Shown: positions 1 to 8,864 of the stretch, piece after piece
Numbering within the stretch: the stretch's first letter is position 1
Layout: every line of letters begins with the position of its first letter
NCBI GenBank assembly: GCA_900104855.1
Contig: FNSS01000001.1
Coordinates: 5,766,001-5,830,000, forward strand
Direction of reading: 5' to 3'
Length of the DNA stretch: 64,000 bases
Origin: Rhizobiales bacterium GAS188
GTDB lineage: Bacteria > Pseudomonadota > Alphaproteobacteria > Rhizobiales > Beijerinckiaceae
The notes under the pieces: generated by a model
Database searches by the model: none
What the model saw: the letters and a program-made list of their open reading frames with translations, nothing else
What the model was told of the DNA's origin: nothing
Program-made: the position numbers and the translations under genes

Positions 1-927
1 GCTGGATTCATCGGCTCGCATCTGTGCGGACGCCTGCTGCAAGAGGGCCATGAGGTCCTTTGCGTCGACAATCTCTATACGGGAGCGCGTCAGAACGTAC
101 ATGGCCTGTTGGCGAATCCGCGCTTCGAGCTGATGCGCCACGATGTCTGCCTGCCGCTCTATGTCGAGGTCGATCAGATCTACAATCTCGCATGCCCAGC
201 CTCGCCGATCCATTATCAGTTCGATCCGGTGCAGACCACCAAGACCAGCGTGCACGGCGCCATCAATATGCTCGGCCTCGCCAAGCGCGTGAAGGCGCGG
301 ATCCTGCAGGCGTCGACCTCGGAAGTCTATGGCGATCCCGCGGTCCATCCGCAGACCGAGGCGTATTGGGGCAACGTCAATCCGATCGGGCCGCGCTCCT
401 GCTACGATGAGGGCAAGCGCTGCGCCGAGACCCTGTTCTTCGACTATCATCGGCAGCATCAGATGCCGATCAAGGTCGCGCGAATCTTCAACACCTACGG
501 GCCGTGCATGCATCCGAATGACGGGCGCGTCGTGTCGAACTTCATCGTTCAGGCCTTGCAGAACCGAAACATCACGATTTACGGAGATGGCAGCCACACA
601 CGGTCGTTTTGTTATGTGGACGACTTGGTCGAAGGTCTCATCGGCCTGATGGGCACTTCCGAGGAGGTCACTGGACCCGTCAATCTCGGCAATCCCGGCG
701 AATTCACCATCCGTGAGCTCGCCGAAGAAATCATCGACCTGACCGGCTCGGCATCGCGGATCGTCCATATGCCGCTGCCCGTGGACGACCCCAAGCAGAG
801 GCGGCCGGACATCAGCAAGGCCAATGAGCTGTTCGATTGGCAGCCGACGGTGCCGCTGCAGGCCGGATTGAAGAAGACAATCGCCTATTTCGAGGGAGTT
901 CTGGGGCAGCAACTCGTGACAGCCTGA
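1..927 (+). CDS. UDP-glucuronate decarboxylase-like NAD-dependent epimerase (5' end outside window)
   Basis: The reading frame is open from base 1, so the start and the first glycines of the Rossmann motif lie outside the window. The visible protein begins AGFIGSH, the second half of a GxxGFIGS nucleotide-binding loop, and continues for 308 residues. A short-chain dehydrogenase YxxxK pair is visible (YDEGK, Tyr at fragment residue 135), with an [10 protein letters not shown] segment and a [14 protein letters not shown] segment typical of the UDP-xylose synthase group of extended SDRs. Such enzymes convert UDP-glucuronate to UDP-xylose in the cytosol. Together with the ugd gene at 35.6-36.9 kb, which would make UDP-glucuronate, this suggests a pentose in the polymer (inference). 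A dTDP-glucose dehydratase or another epimerase is less likely from the motifs. Confidence 0.85.
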   Translation, partial: AGFIGSHLCGRLLQEGHEVLCVDNLYTGARQNVHGLLANPRFELMRHDVCLPLYVEVDQIYNLACPASPIHYQFDPVQTTKTSVHGAINMLGLAKRVKARILQASTSEVYGDPAVHPQTEAYWGNVNPIGPRSCYDEGKRCAETLFFDYHRQHQMPIKVARIFNTYGPCMHPNDGRVVSNFIVQALQNRNITIYGDGSHTRSFCYVDDLVEGLIGLMGTSEEVTGPVNLGNPGEFTIRELAEEIIDLTGSASRIVHMPLPVDDPKQRRPDISKANELFDWQPTVPLQAGLKKTIAYFEGVLGQQLVTA

Positions 928-1262
928 GACGGGATCTGTCCGCCGTCACCGGCGTCATCGCGCAAGCCATCCTGTAGCCGCCCCCTGAGGGAGCTGTTCG
1001 CGCGCTCAGCCATGGCCGGTTCCCTCCCGCTTCACGGAGGGGCCGGTTGGGGAAGGCTATCGATTGCGCGCCGCCGCGCGTCATCGCCGCGCCCCGCGAG
1101 TGTGGAACAAGGGCGAGCGGGATCAACGGACTTGCGACTTCGCCGCTGGACGTCGCCGTTGCGCCTGTCATGCGGCATTCGACATGCCCGATCTCTCGGG
1201 CGTTTGTCGCTATGTTATGTCAATGAGATATGTTATGTGAGCGATGCGAATTGGAGGTTGGA
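928..1262. other. Intergenic region upstream of the initiating glycosyltransferase
   Basis: No convincing gene is seen in these 335 bases. The last 60 bases are AT-rich compared with the surroundings and contain two direct copies of TATGTTATGT. This is the likely promoter region of the sugar-phosphate transferase gene. No T-tailed terminator hairpin was recognised after the upstream epimerase gene. Confidence 0.5.
1211..1238 (+). promoter_or_regulatory. Paired TATGTTATGT direct repeats (putative operator)
   Basis: TATGTTATGT occurs at 1211-1220 and again at 1229-1238, an 18-base centre-to-centre spacing, just upstream of the GTG start at 1263. The same octamer recurs in the upstream regions of other EPS genes in this window. 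Either copy could also act as a -10 promoter element. The binding protein is unknown. Confidence 0.5.
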
Positions 1263-2753
1263 GTGTCGACCGAGGGCAGTGCACCGGGATCACGTTCCTC
1301 AGAGAGTTCCGCGACGGCGCTACGGCTTGGTAGCTCCCCGCTCAAGACAGCCGGCTTCGAAAGCCTGTCGGCTCTTCTATTGCGGGTCGCCACCGCCGAG
1401 TTCATCGCGGTGGCGGCCATGGCCTATGCGACCAGTCTGATCTACAGCCGCGTCGCCCTGCAGAGCTGGCCAAGCGCCGAGACCTATATTCCTGCTGCGT
1501 TGATCATCGCGCTTCTGGTGCTGCTCGTGTCGCTGGGCTTTCGGCACTATGTCACGTTGCAGATCCAGCCGCTGCATCAGTTCCTGTGGAACGGAATTGG
1601 CGCGGTCGCCTTGGCTTTCTCCTTTTTCCTTTCGGCCCTGTTCCTCTTGAAGGTGACCGATGACTATTCGCGCGCGACCTTCTTCAGCCAGCTGATTACG
1701 GTCGCCATCGCGGTGGTCGGTCTGCGCGCCATGAGCCATGCCAGGATCCAGGCGGCGGTCGCCTCCGGTCGTATCGAGGCCCGTCGTGCGGTCGTCATCG
1801 GGGATGCGGCTCGCCATGCCCGGATCACGAGGCGGCTGAAGGATGCCGGCGTGCGGATCATACGCGCGCTGCCATTTCCGGACAGGGCTTCGGATATGGC
1901 CGGTCCGGAGCCCGGTGATCACGATCGTAGAGAGGCCCGGCGGTTGATCGAGATCTGTCGCAAGCAGAGACCGGACGACATCGTGATCCTGGCAACGGCC
2001 GCCGATCTGCCGGCATCGACATGGCTCGCCGAAATCCTGTCGGAGCTGCCGGTCTCCCTCCATGTGATCTCGGTTGAGGCCGAGGACCTGTTCAGCTCGG
2101 CCCGGCTCGGGGAGCTGGGCGCGCTCGTCACCATTCAGCTCCTGCATCCTCCGCTGTCGGTATTCCATCGATGCGTGAAGCGCGGCTTTGATACTGCCGC
2201 AGCCGGGATCGGGCTTCTGCTGCTCTCGCCGCTTCTCGTCGCCATTTCCGGCGCCATCAAGCTCGATTCGCGCGGGCCGGTCTTCTTTCGACAGACACGC
2301 CATGGCTACAACAATGAATCCATTCGGGTCTTCAAATTTCGGACGATGACGACCGCGGAGGATGGCGATGCCTTCAGGCAGGCGAAGAGGGACGATCCGC
2401 GCGTCACCCGAATCGGGCACTTCCTGCGTCGCACCAACCTGGACGAGCTGCCGCAACTCCTCAACGTGCTGGCCGGAGAGATGTCGATCGTTGGTCCGCG
2501 GCCGCATCCGATTGCACTGAACAAGATGTTCGAACAGCACATTGCGCCGTTCTCGCGCCGACACAACGTCAAGCCGGGCATCACGGGATGGGCGCAGGTC
2601 AACGGTTTTCGTGGGGAGACCGATACGCTGGAGAAGATGCAGCGCCGCTTCGAATGCGACCTCTATTACATCGACAATTGGTCCTTCCTCCTCGACATGA
2701 AGATCATCGTGATGACGCTGTTTTCGAGGTCAGCCTATCTGAATGCGTTCTAA
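1263..2753 (+). CDS. Polyprenyl-phosphate sugar-1-phosphate transferase (WcaJ/ExoY type)
   Basis: This enzyme starts EPS repeat-unit synthesis by transferring a hexose-1-phosphate to undecaprenyl phosphate at the inner membrane. The 496-residue protein has several N-terminal hydrophobic helices, a central nucleotide-binding-like segment and a C-terminal bacterial sugar transferase domain. That domain shows KRGFD, a long hydrophobic helix, [24 protein letters not shown] and [10 protein letters not shown], all hallmarks of the family. A GTG start at 1263 is chosen because GGAGG lies 5 bases upstream (1253-1257). An in-frame ATG at 1230 overlaps the second TATGTTATGT repeat and has no ribosome site. 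The sugar (glucose or galactose) cannot be told from sequence. Confidence 0.93.
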   Translation: MSTEGSAPGSRSSESSATALRLGSSPLKTAGFESLSALLLRVATAEFIAVAAMAYATSLIYSRVALQSWPSAETYIPAALIIALLVLLVSLGFRHYVTLQIQPLHQFLWNGIGAVALAFSFFLSALFLLKVTDDYSRATFFSQLITVAIAVVGLRAMSHARIQAAVASGRIEARRAVVIGDAARHARITRRLKDAGVRIIRALPFPDRASDMAGPEPGDHDRREARRLIEICRKQRPDDIVILATAADLPASTWLAEILSELPVSLHVISVEAEDLFSSARLGELGALVTIQLLHPPLSVFHRCVKRGFDTAAAGIGLLLLSPLLVAISGAIKLDSRGPVFFRQTRHGYNNESIRVFKFRTMTTAEDGDAFRQAKRDDPRVTRIGHFLRRTNLDELPQLLNVLAGEMSIVGPRPHPIALNKMFEQHIAPFSRRHNVKPGITGWAQVNGFRGETDTLEKMQRRFECDLYYIDNWSFLLDMKIIVMTLFSRSAYLNAF

Positions 2754-2870
2754 CGCCGGCCTCATCATCCGAGGCGTCGGCTGCGCGCCGTCCGGCTTTG
2801 GGGGGCAGGAATTGGGGGGTCAGGGAGTCGCTGTCAGACGACTGCCCTGACGCAGAAATGGAGCCGTGTC

Positions 2871-3848
2871 GTGCCTGCCAATTCCCGATCTGCGGATCAG
2901 CGGAGCTCTGATCTGGAGATGATCGCGCGCAAGGCCGGTCCGCTTCGCCGGATCGTCGCGCGCATACCGACCTATTTGGCGGATCTGCGTGAAAATCCCG
3001 CCTGGCTGCCGATGTTCCTGTTTGCGCGCACGATGCCGATGCGCCGGGCGCATTGGCTGGGCGCAAGGCCGGTTCCGCCAGCGCGGAGCCTAGGCGCCAC
3101 GATGTTCGGGGGCGTCGAGCGGCGAGCGATCGTCGACGAACTGCGCGCGCAAGGCCTGTTTTCGGGCCTCGTCTTGGCGCCTTCGATCCACACCGAGATC
3201 GCGCGCTTCGCTCACGAAACACCCTGCTTTGGAAACTTCGATCGCCGATTGGAGTTCTTGTCCTCCGACCATGCCGAGGCCGAGCGTCGCTTCAATCGCT
3301 CGATCTTGAGCGGGCACTATTTCGAACGAATCCTGCGATGCGAGGCAGCTCTCGCCGTGCAGCGCGATCCGCTGCTCCTCGATATCGCGGCGCATTATCT
3401 CGGGGGGCAGGCCCGCCTGATCACGACGCGCATCTGGTGGAGCTTTCCGACCAACAGCGCCAGCGACGCCGACAAGCGCCTCGCCTCGCAGGACAAATAT
3501 CACTTCGATCTCGACGACTGGCGCATGCTGAAATTCTTCTTCTACCTCACTCCTGTCGATGACGGCAGTGGCCCGCATGTCTATATTCGCGGCAGCCATA
3601 GCCGGCGCATATTCAAGCACCAGGCAACGCTGCTCGTCGGTCATGCGGCGGACGAAGTGCTGCGCGCTTATGGGGCGGAAAATGCGGTCACGCTGACCGG
3701 CCAGGCCGGGCTCGGCTTCGTCGAGGACCCATTCGGCTTCCATATGGGCACTGTCGCGAAGCATTCGCCGCGCTTGATGATGGAAGTCGGATTCGGAGTC
3801 TCGCCTCCCTCCCGCCGTCGTTTCCATGGCGAGCCTGTCATTCGGTGA
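2871..3848 (+). CDS. Phytanoyl-CoA dioxygenase (PhyH)-family Fe(II)/2-oxoglutarate oxygenase
   Basis: A 325-residue protein with the three metal ligands of the PhyH family: H211 and D213 in YHFDLDDW, and a distal His in GFHMGTVAKHSPR (H291 or H298), followed by Arg for 2-oxoglutarate. The segment DDGSGPHVYIRGSHSRR is typical of the family. PhyH enzymes hydroxylate small molecules, lipids or sugar-linked compounds. The substrate here is unknown, but the position beside the initiating transferase suggests modification of a glycan or its lipid carrier (inference). It starts with GTG at 2871. The N-terminal ~75 residues (basic, Pro-rich) do not look like part of the catalytic fold. It converges on the methyltransferase gene at 3872. 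Confidence 0.8.
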   Translation: MPANSRSADQRSSDLEMIARKAGPLRRIVARIPTYLADLRENPAWLPMFLFARTMPMRRAHWLGARPVPPARSLGATMFGGVERRAIVDELRAQGLFSGLVLAPSIHTEIARFAHETPCFGNFDRRLEFLSSDHAEAERRFNRSILSGHYFERILRCEAALAVQRDPLLLDIAAHYLGGQARLITTRIWWSFPTNSASDADKRLASQDKYHFDLDDWRMLKFFFYLTPVDDGSGPHVYIRGSHSRRIFKHQATLLVGHAADEVLRAYGAENAVTLTGQAGLGFVEDPFGFHMGTVAKHSPRLMMEVGFGVSPPSRRRFHGEPVIR

Positions 3849-3871
3849 TGCCGACGATCCGAGGCTGTTCC

Positions 3872-4999
3872 CTAATTGGGGCGAGGTTCGGTAAGCTTCT
3901 TGCTCAGCACAAACATCGGGTACTGTCCGTAACGAGCCGCCAGAGGTTCCAACAATTGCTCCGCGGCTATGACAAGCTTTGCGCTGAGCAGACCAACGCG
4001 GTTGTTCGCAAAGAAGGCCTTCTGGAAGTCGGCGTTCGTCGAGCTCCAAAGATGCAGCGTTGCTGAATGCCGTGATGCGATCTCGCTCAGATACCGGTCG
4101 TAGCCGAAGGGAGCGAAGTACAGATCCAGGTCTTGCCGTGCTTCGGAAGCAACGATGTGCTGTGTGCCGCCTGATCCCAGTATGCGCCGCTTCAATCTAC
4201 CCAGAGCTCTTTTCGCTTTCATGGCGACGTCCATCAAGGGCGACGACGCCCAAACCGATACGATGACAACCCGTCCGTCCGAACGGACGACCCGAACAAG
4301 CTCGTCCACCGCCGTTGAAAGCATTTTCTCCGGTATGTGGTAGATAGTGTGAAGGGAGATCACGTCGTCGATGGAATCGGATGCAAATGGAAGGCGCGTC
4401 ATATCACCGAGAACATAAAGCCCTCTTGATCCTAGCTTCGCTCTTGCTTCCCGGAGCGCCGTGATCGAAAAATCGAGGCACACGCGAAAGTCGTAATTCT
4501 CCGAAAACGGAATGTAGTCAGGATGAGGAATGGCGCCGGATGCGGCGTCGAGCAAATATCGTCCGCTTTTCAACTGGCGGGCAATGCGGCGATTGCATTC
4601 CTTCACATAGTAGACACTCACCGCGCGAGTGTCTGTGAAGTCTGCAGTGTCGTTGTAGCAGCCGGACTGGCTCTTCAACCAACCATATTCGTCGTAGAAA
4701 CGTTGAACGCCGGCGCTCTCGGCGTTCAGCGAAGCGCTGTGATCATGGGTTGATGAAATCGCTAGCTCTGGCAGCAGGCAAGCGATGTCGTCTTCGACCC
4801 TGTAAATTATTCCTCGATCATGGGTGCCTAGAGCGCCGCTTTCTAGGGGGCGTGAATTGCCATTCGTGTGTCGCAGAAGGCCCGAGCCTATAGCTCCGTT
4901 TGCCTGGACAATTTCGTCACCAGAGAGCAGGGTCAGTGCCTGCTTTGTGACTGGACAAAGCAACATTTCCTCATGCCCTGACCATGCTGAATCGATCAT
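3872..4999 (-). CDS. SAM-dependent methyltransferase with Trm112-like N-terminus
   Basis: The N-terminus (LLCPVTKQAL) resembles a Trm112/UPF0434-type small domain. From about residue 140 there is a class I methyltransferase fold with YLLDAASGAIP, LDFSITALREAR, GDMTRLPF and a HTIYHIPE segment. It probably methylates a sugar or a glycan end in the cytosol; the substrate is unknown. It is the last gene of the minus-strand operon that begins at 12746, 63 bases after the preceding glycosyltransferase. Its base composition is visibly lower in G+C than the neighbours (about 53% in a sampled 60-base stretch), which suggests separate acquisition. Confidence 0.8.
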   Translation of the reverse strand: MIDSAWSGHEEMLLCPVTKQALTLLSGDEIVQANGAIGSGLLRHTNGNSRPLESGALGTHDRGIIYRVEDDIACLLPELAISSTHDHSASLNAESAGVQRFYDEYGWLKSQSGCYNDTADFTDTRAVSVYYVKECNRRIARQLKSGRYLLDAASGAIPHPDYIPFSENYDFRVCLDFSITALREARAKLGSRGLYVLGDMTRLPFASDSIDDVISLHTIYHIPEKMLSTAVDELVRVVRSDGRVVIVSVWASSPLMDVAMKAKRALGRLKRRILGSGGTQHIVASEARQDLDLYFAPFGYDRYLSEIASRHSATLHLWSSTNADFQKAFFANNRVGLLSAKLVIAAEQLLEPLAARYGQYPMFVLSKKLTEPRPN

Positions 5000-5062
5000 T
5001 GAGATCTCTCAATCGTGATCGAGGAGCTGCGAGCCCGCGAGAGGCATTCCGCTGGACCTCGA

Positions 5063-5986
5063 TCAGCTTCTTGGACTCTGGCTTGCGGCAATTGTCTGAC
5101 GAGCTCTGAGGGCCGCGCGCACGCCGGCAAAATACATGCGTCGCTCAATGCCGCGACGCAGTAGGGTGTTCTTGAGAACCGATAGCAGCGCTCGCGCCCT
5201 GAATGGGGACCATGGCTCGAGCCGCTTCCATTTATAGGAGAGCATATAGTTCGAGGCGATGATGCCCTCGAACAATCTCAAGAGGTAATCTTCGGAAACG
5301 CGCTCCTTTGGAATCAAATGCGTCAGCTTGAGCTCCGGGAAAACGCCCATGCCGAGCCCGGCATCGCAACCCGCATAGCAAATCTCGACATCGCCCCCGC
5401 TGAGCAGGGATTTGCCGCGACGATCCGAGATATGCAGCGAGCCTCGTCCGGCTTGCGAATACGCTTCGGCAACCTTCTTGCGCACGCAGAGGCCGGCACC
5501 CCACGGAGTGGCCTCCGTGCAGGGGAAGATGTTGCTCCAGCGCGGCGCCGCCACTTCCCGCAATGCGAGATTGGGTATGAGCTTCTCGAGATGCTTCCTT
5601 GGCTGCAGCTCGAATTCCGGAATGATGGCCCCGCTTCCCCAAGTCCCGAGCCAAGGCCAATCCTGCCCTATCCGAACCGCTTCCGACAGGTAGTTTGGAG
5701 CGAGCACATTGTCATCGTCGACGAACACCAGAAGCTCCGACGATGCTTCCCGCATGCCTCGCTGCCGCGCGGAAGCGAGGCCGAGCTCGGGCTCCAGCAC
5801 ATGGCGACCATTTCGATGCCAGGAGATATCCAGCGCATCGGCGAGAGGTTGGGCCGAGGCATTGTCGATGATGAGCAGCTCCCATCTGTCATCCGCCATA
5901 TCCTGGCGACGCAAGGACTCCAACGTCCGCGCCAGATAGGTCGGACGTGGATTATGGGAACAGATAATCAGCGATGCTGCGAGCAT
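5063..5986 (-). CDS. Family 2 glycosyltransferase (paralogue of 7034-8029)
   Basis: A 307-residue inverting GT-A enzyme. The N-terminal LIICSHNPRP strand-loop, WELLIIDNAS and the metal-binding VFVDDDN (DxD) motif are clear, followed by WGSG, WGAGLCVRK and SGGDVEICY acceptor-side motifs. It would add one sugar to the lipid-linked repeat unit on the cytosolic side. It is closely similar over its full length to the glycosyltransferase on the other side of galE (7034-8029), sharing HNPRP, HVLEPELGL and FVDDDNVLAP, so the two look like a duplication. It lies 55 bases downstream of galE in the same operon. Confidence 0.9.
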   Translation of the reverse strand: MLAASLIICSHNPRPTYLARTLESLRRQDMADDRWELLIIDNASAQPLADALDISWHRNGRHVLEPELGLASARQRGMREASSELLVFVDDDNVLAPNYLSEAVRIGQDWPWLGTWGSGAIIPEFELQPRKHLEKLIPNLALREVAAPRWSNIFPCTEATPWGAGLCVRKKVAEAYSQAGRGSLHISDRRGKSLLSGGDVEICYAGCDAGLGMGVFPELKLTHLIPKERVSEDYLLRLFEGIIASNYMLSYKWKRLEPWSPFRARALLSVLKNTLLRRGIERRMYFAGVRAALRARQTIAASQSPRS

Positions 5987-6041
5987 TCCTCGACTTCAGC
6001 TCCAATTCTGCCTGCCGCCCTCGAATTCGGCGAGCCGCGGC

Positions 6042-7037
6042 TTACCCGGAGATGCCCTTCGGCATCCTGTCCCGGAACCATTCCCAAGCGTGACCGATTT
6101 GCTGATCCAAGCTTGGGAATCTGGGATTCCAGTTCAATAGCTCTCGAGCCCTGGTCGAATCGCTCACCAGCTTGGGCGGATCGCCATCCCGTCGCGGGCA
6201 GATCTCCGATCGCACTGGGCGGCCGGCGATCCTCTCCCCCGCACGAACGACCTCGGCCACCGAAAATCCTTGTCCGTTGCCGAGATTGAAGGTGTCGCTG
6301 GGCATGCCTTCTGCCAGCCAATCGATGGCAGCGACATGCGCGTCGGCGAGGTCGCTCACATGCACATAGTCACGCACGCAGGTACCGTCCGGCGTGGAAT
6401 AGTCATCGCCGAAGATCTTGATCGATGGCAGGCGACCCATTGCGGCGAACAGGACGAGAGGAACGAGATGGGTTTCGGGGTCGTGCATCTCCCCGATCTC
6501 CCCATCCGGATCGGCGCCCGCGGCATTGAAGTAACGAAGCGCCGTGTGCCGGATCCCGTGCGCGGCTTCGGCCTCCTTGAGCATACGCTCGACCACGAGC
6601 TTGGTATATCCGTACGGATTGACCGGGGCCTGCGCATCGTCCTCCTTCAAGGGCAGGCGTGCCGGAATGCCGTATGTCGCACAGGAGCTCGAAAACACGA
6701 TATTGTCGCAGCCGAAAGCCACGCAGGCCTGCAACAGCTTGGCAGTGCCGCCGACATTGATGTCGTAGTATTTCGCCGGCTCGACCGTGGACTCTCCGAC
6801 ATAGGCATAGGCGGCGAAATGCATGACGGCCCGAGGACGCCATTCCTCGAAGGCGCGCCGCAGGTCCTTTTCTTCTCTCAGGTCTCCTCGCTCCAGTGGG
6901 CCCCATTTGACTGCCCATTCATGACCGCGCTCGAGGCTGTCGAAGGTGATCGGCAAATATCCGGCGCGCGCCAGCGCCTTGCACGCATGGCTGCCGACAA
7001 ATCCGGCGCCGCCGGTGACGAGTATGCGATTGTTCAT
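6042..7037 (-). CDS. galE: UDP-glucose 4-epimerase
   Basis: GalE interconverts UDP-glucose and UDP-galactose with bound NAD and supplies galactose donors for the EPS (the ExoB role in succinoglycan systems). The 331-residue protein has GGAGFVGSH at residues 9-17, the SSSCATYG serine region at 117-123, and the catalytic pair Y142/K146 in PYGYTK. It also has ALRYFNAAGAD and RDYVHVSDLADAH, which are specific to GalE. Length is normal for the family. Its start overlaps the stop of the upstream glycosyltransferase by 4 bases (ATGA), so the two are translationally coupled. Confidence 0.96.
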   Translation of the reverse strand: MNNRILVTGGAGFVGSHACKALARAGYLPITFDSLERGHEWAVKWGPLERGDLREEKDLRRAFEEWRPRAVMHFAAYAYVGESTVEPAKYYDINVGGTAKLLQACVAFGCDNIVFSSSCATYGIPARLPLKEDDAQAPVNPYGYTKLVVERMLKEAEAAHGIRHTALRYFNAAGADPDGEIGEMHDPETHLVPLVLFAAMGRLPSIKIFGDDYSTPDGTCVRDYVHVSDLADAHVAAIDWLAEGMPSDTFNLGNGQGFSVAEVVRAGERIAGRPVRSEICPRRDGDPPKLVSDSTRARELLNWNPRFPSLDQQIGHAWEWFRDRMPKGISG

Positions 7038-8029
7038 AGGAGCCCCGCGCTCTCCAATCCCGCCCTCGTCCCGGCGGCTCCCGCGCCGCCGCCGACACCG
7101 TGGACGGACCGGTCCGCGCTCGGCAGGGCATCGATGATATTGCGAGACTTCCGGTCTGCTCGAACCGTGGAGAAATACATCTCACGTTCGACGCCCCTCA
7201 ACACAAGGAAGTTCTTGAATATGGAAAGCCCGCGTCTCAATCGCGATTGCGAATTGGGCAGCGCCTTCTCCCATTTATACAATATCAAACGCGTGGATAT
7301 CGCAATGCCTTCATGCAACCGCATCAGATAATCATGAGCGAGCCGTTCTCCAGGGATCAGATGCGTGACCTTGAGTTCGGGAAATATGCCTATCCCCAGC
7401 CCCGCGCTGCACGCCACATAAGACAACTCGACATCGCCGCCGCTCGTCAACGACGCGCCCTTGCGATCCGAGATCGGAAGACCTTCATCGCGAGACAAGT
7501 GTCGATAGGTGTCGGCCACGGATCTACGCAAGAAGATACCCGCTCCCCACGGACAAGCGTCTATCTGAAAGACATTCGTCCATCGGGCAGCGTCGACCTC
7601 GCGAATCGCGAGAAGGTACAGAAGCGGGCGCAAGCGTTCCGCCGGCTCGACCTCATATTCCGGGAGGAGGCTTCCGCTACCCCATGTCCCCATTTGCGGC
7701 CATTCCGCCGCAACTCTCAGACCTTCCGCCAGGTAATCGGGAGCCAGCACATTGTCATCGTCGACGAACAGCAAAATGTCGGCCGACGCCTCCCGCATGC
7801 CGCGCCGGCGTGCGGCCGATAGTCCAAGCTCCGGCTCCAGCACGTGCCGGGCGTGGGGATGCCAGGACAGATCCCACTCGCTCGCCAAGGGTTGGCGCGA
7901 AGCGTTGTCGATGAGAAGCAGCTCCCACTGGTCGTTCGGAAGGGTCTGATCACGCAACGCGTCGAGCACGCGCCGAAGGTGTTCCGGTCGAGGATTATGG
8001 GCGCAAATAATTGCTGACACGCGGGTCAT
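7034..8029 (-). CDS. Family 2 glycosyltransferase (paralogue of 5063-5986)
   Basis: A 331-residue GT-A enzyme with AIICAHNPRP, WELLLIDNAS, the FVDDDN metal-binding motif, WGAGIFLRR and SGGDVELSY. It is highly similar to the enzyme encoded at 5063-5986, with galE between them. The start at 8029 gives an MTRVSAII N-terminus. GGAAGG abuts this ATG, so the in-frame GTG three codons later, with a better spacing, is an alternative. An upstream ATG at 8083 would overlap the methyltransferase gene. The product has a C-terminal extension relative to its paralogue, ending in a Gly/Ala-rich tail. The donor and acceptor are unknown. Confidence 0.9.
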   Translation of the reverse strand: MTRVSAIICAHNPRPEHLRRVLDALRDQTLPNDQWELLLIDNASRQPLASEWDLSWHPHARHVLEPELGLSAARRRGMREASADILLFVDDDNVLAPDYLAEGLRVAAEWPQMGTWGSGSLLPEYEVEPAERLRPLLYLLAIREVDAARWTNVFQIDACPWGAGIFLRRSVADTYRHLSRDEGLPISDRKGASLTSGGDVELSYVACSAGLGIGIFPELKVTHLIPGERLAHDYLMRLHEGIAISTRLILYKWEKALPNSQSRLRRGLSIFKNFLVLRGVEREMYFSTVRADRKSRNIIDALPSADRSVHGVGGGAGAAGTRAGLESAGLL

Positions 8030-8072
8030 CCTTCCGCCGTCGCGAAACGATCCCAAGTCCTGATCCCACGCT

Positions 8073-8843
8073 CTAGAGCACATGACCCGGCACCTCGCGA
8101 ATTTGCGCCCGGCCGATCTTGCGCATAATCTTGGTGAATACGGCTCGCGGCACCTTTTCGAGATACCAGGATATCGGCTTTATTCCCGCCTCTACGACGG
8201 CGAGAGCGTCGGCGCCCGACTGGTCGCACATGTCTTTCAGGAGTTGCGGGTGGATCACGCCCTTGATCCGCGCCTCTCGACCTGCATGCGCCGGGTCATG
8301 CTTCGCGACAAAAATGTTCTGCCGATACCAATGCTCGATCCGTCCGTCCTCCCAGATCTGCCAACGGAGCGCGTCATCGCACACGAAGCCGTTTCGGTTG
8401 AACAGCTCTTGCCAATAGGCTGGCCATTGGCAGTTGACATGGTGCTGGCCGGGCTGCCCGGGGCACGCGGCACTGAATAGAACCGTGTCGCTATGTGCGA
8501 CCAGGGAGGCAATAAGCGTGGCCGCCGAAGCCTCCGAAAGATGCTCGGCAACTTCCAGGCACAATGCGACATCGAACCGGCGCCCGACGAAAAACGGCTT
8601 CGACAGATCCAATTGCCGGATGAGCTCACGCGCGACATGCAGCCCTTCCTGAGCCAGCACGATGCCGTCGACCCCATAAAGATCGCGGATCCCTAGCCGA
8701 GCGGCCGCCCGCAGCCATGTCCCAGTCCCGCAGCCTATATCGAGCAGGCTCCTCGGCTGCTCCTCGCTAAACACCGTGCTCAGCGCGGCCTCGGCCCCCT
8801 CCGGGGTGTGGGTGTTGCGCGTATGATCATAGTCTATCGTCAT
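8073..8843 (-). CDS. SAM-dependent methyltransferase
   Basis: A class I methyltransferase with LLDIGCGTGTW (SAM-binding loop), an acidic residue ending strand 2 (YGVDG), and LCLEVAEHL (motif II/post-I). It is probably a sugar or lipid-linked sugar methyltransferase acting in EPS assembly; the target is not known. The start at 8843 (MTIDYDHT) is preferred over 8855 only because it begins the conserved part; both are possible. It sits 21 bases after the TylF-like gene within the nine-gene operon. Confidence 0.82.
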   Translation of the reverse strand: MTIDYDHTRNTHTPEGAEAALSTVFSEEQPRSLLDIGCGTGTWLRAAARLGIRDLYGVDGIVLAQEGLHVARELIRQLDLSKPFFVGRRFDVALCLEVAEHLSEASAATLIASLVAHSDTVLFSAACPGQPGQHHVNCQWPAYWQELFNRNGFVCDDALRWQIWEDGRIEHWYRQNIFVAKHDPAHAGREARIKGVIHPQLLKDMCDQSGADALAVVEAGIKPISWYLEKVPRAVFTKIMRKIGRAQIREVPGHVL

Positions 8844-8864
8844 CCAGCTCCTCATACCGATCGA

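Noticed and set aside
1-927. First epimerase considered as a truncated pseudogene
   Set aside because: The frame is open through the window edge and starts in the middle of a conserved nucleotide-binding loop, so the missing part is simply outside the window.
1012-1440. A 142-codon plus-strand frame across the intergenic region before the initiating transferase
   Set aside because: Arg/Ser-rich composition, no ribosome site, and it overlaps the start of a well-supported gene in another frame.
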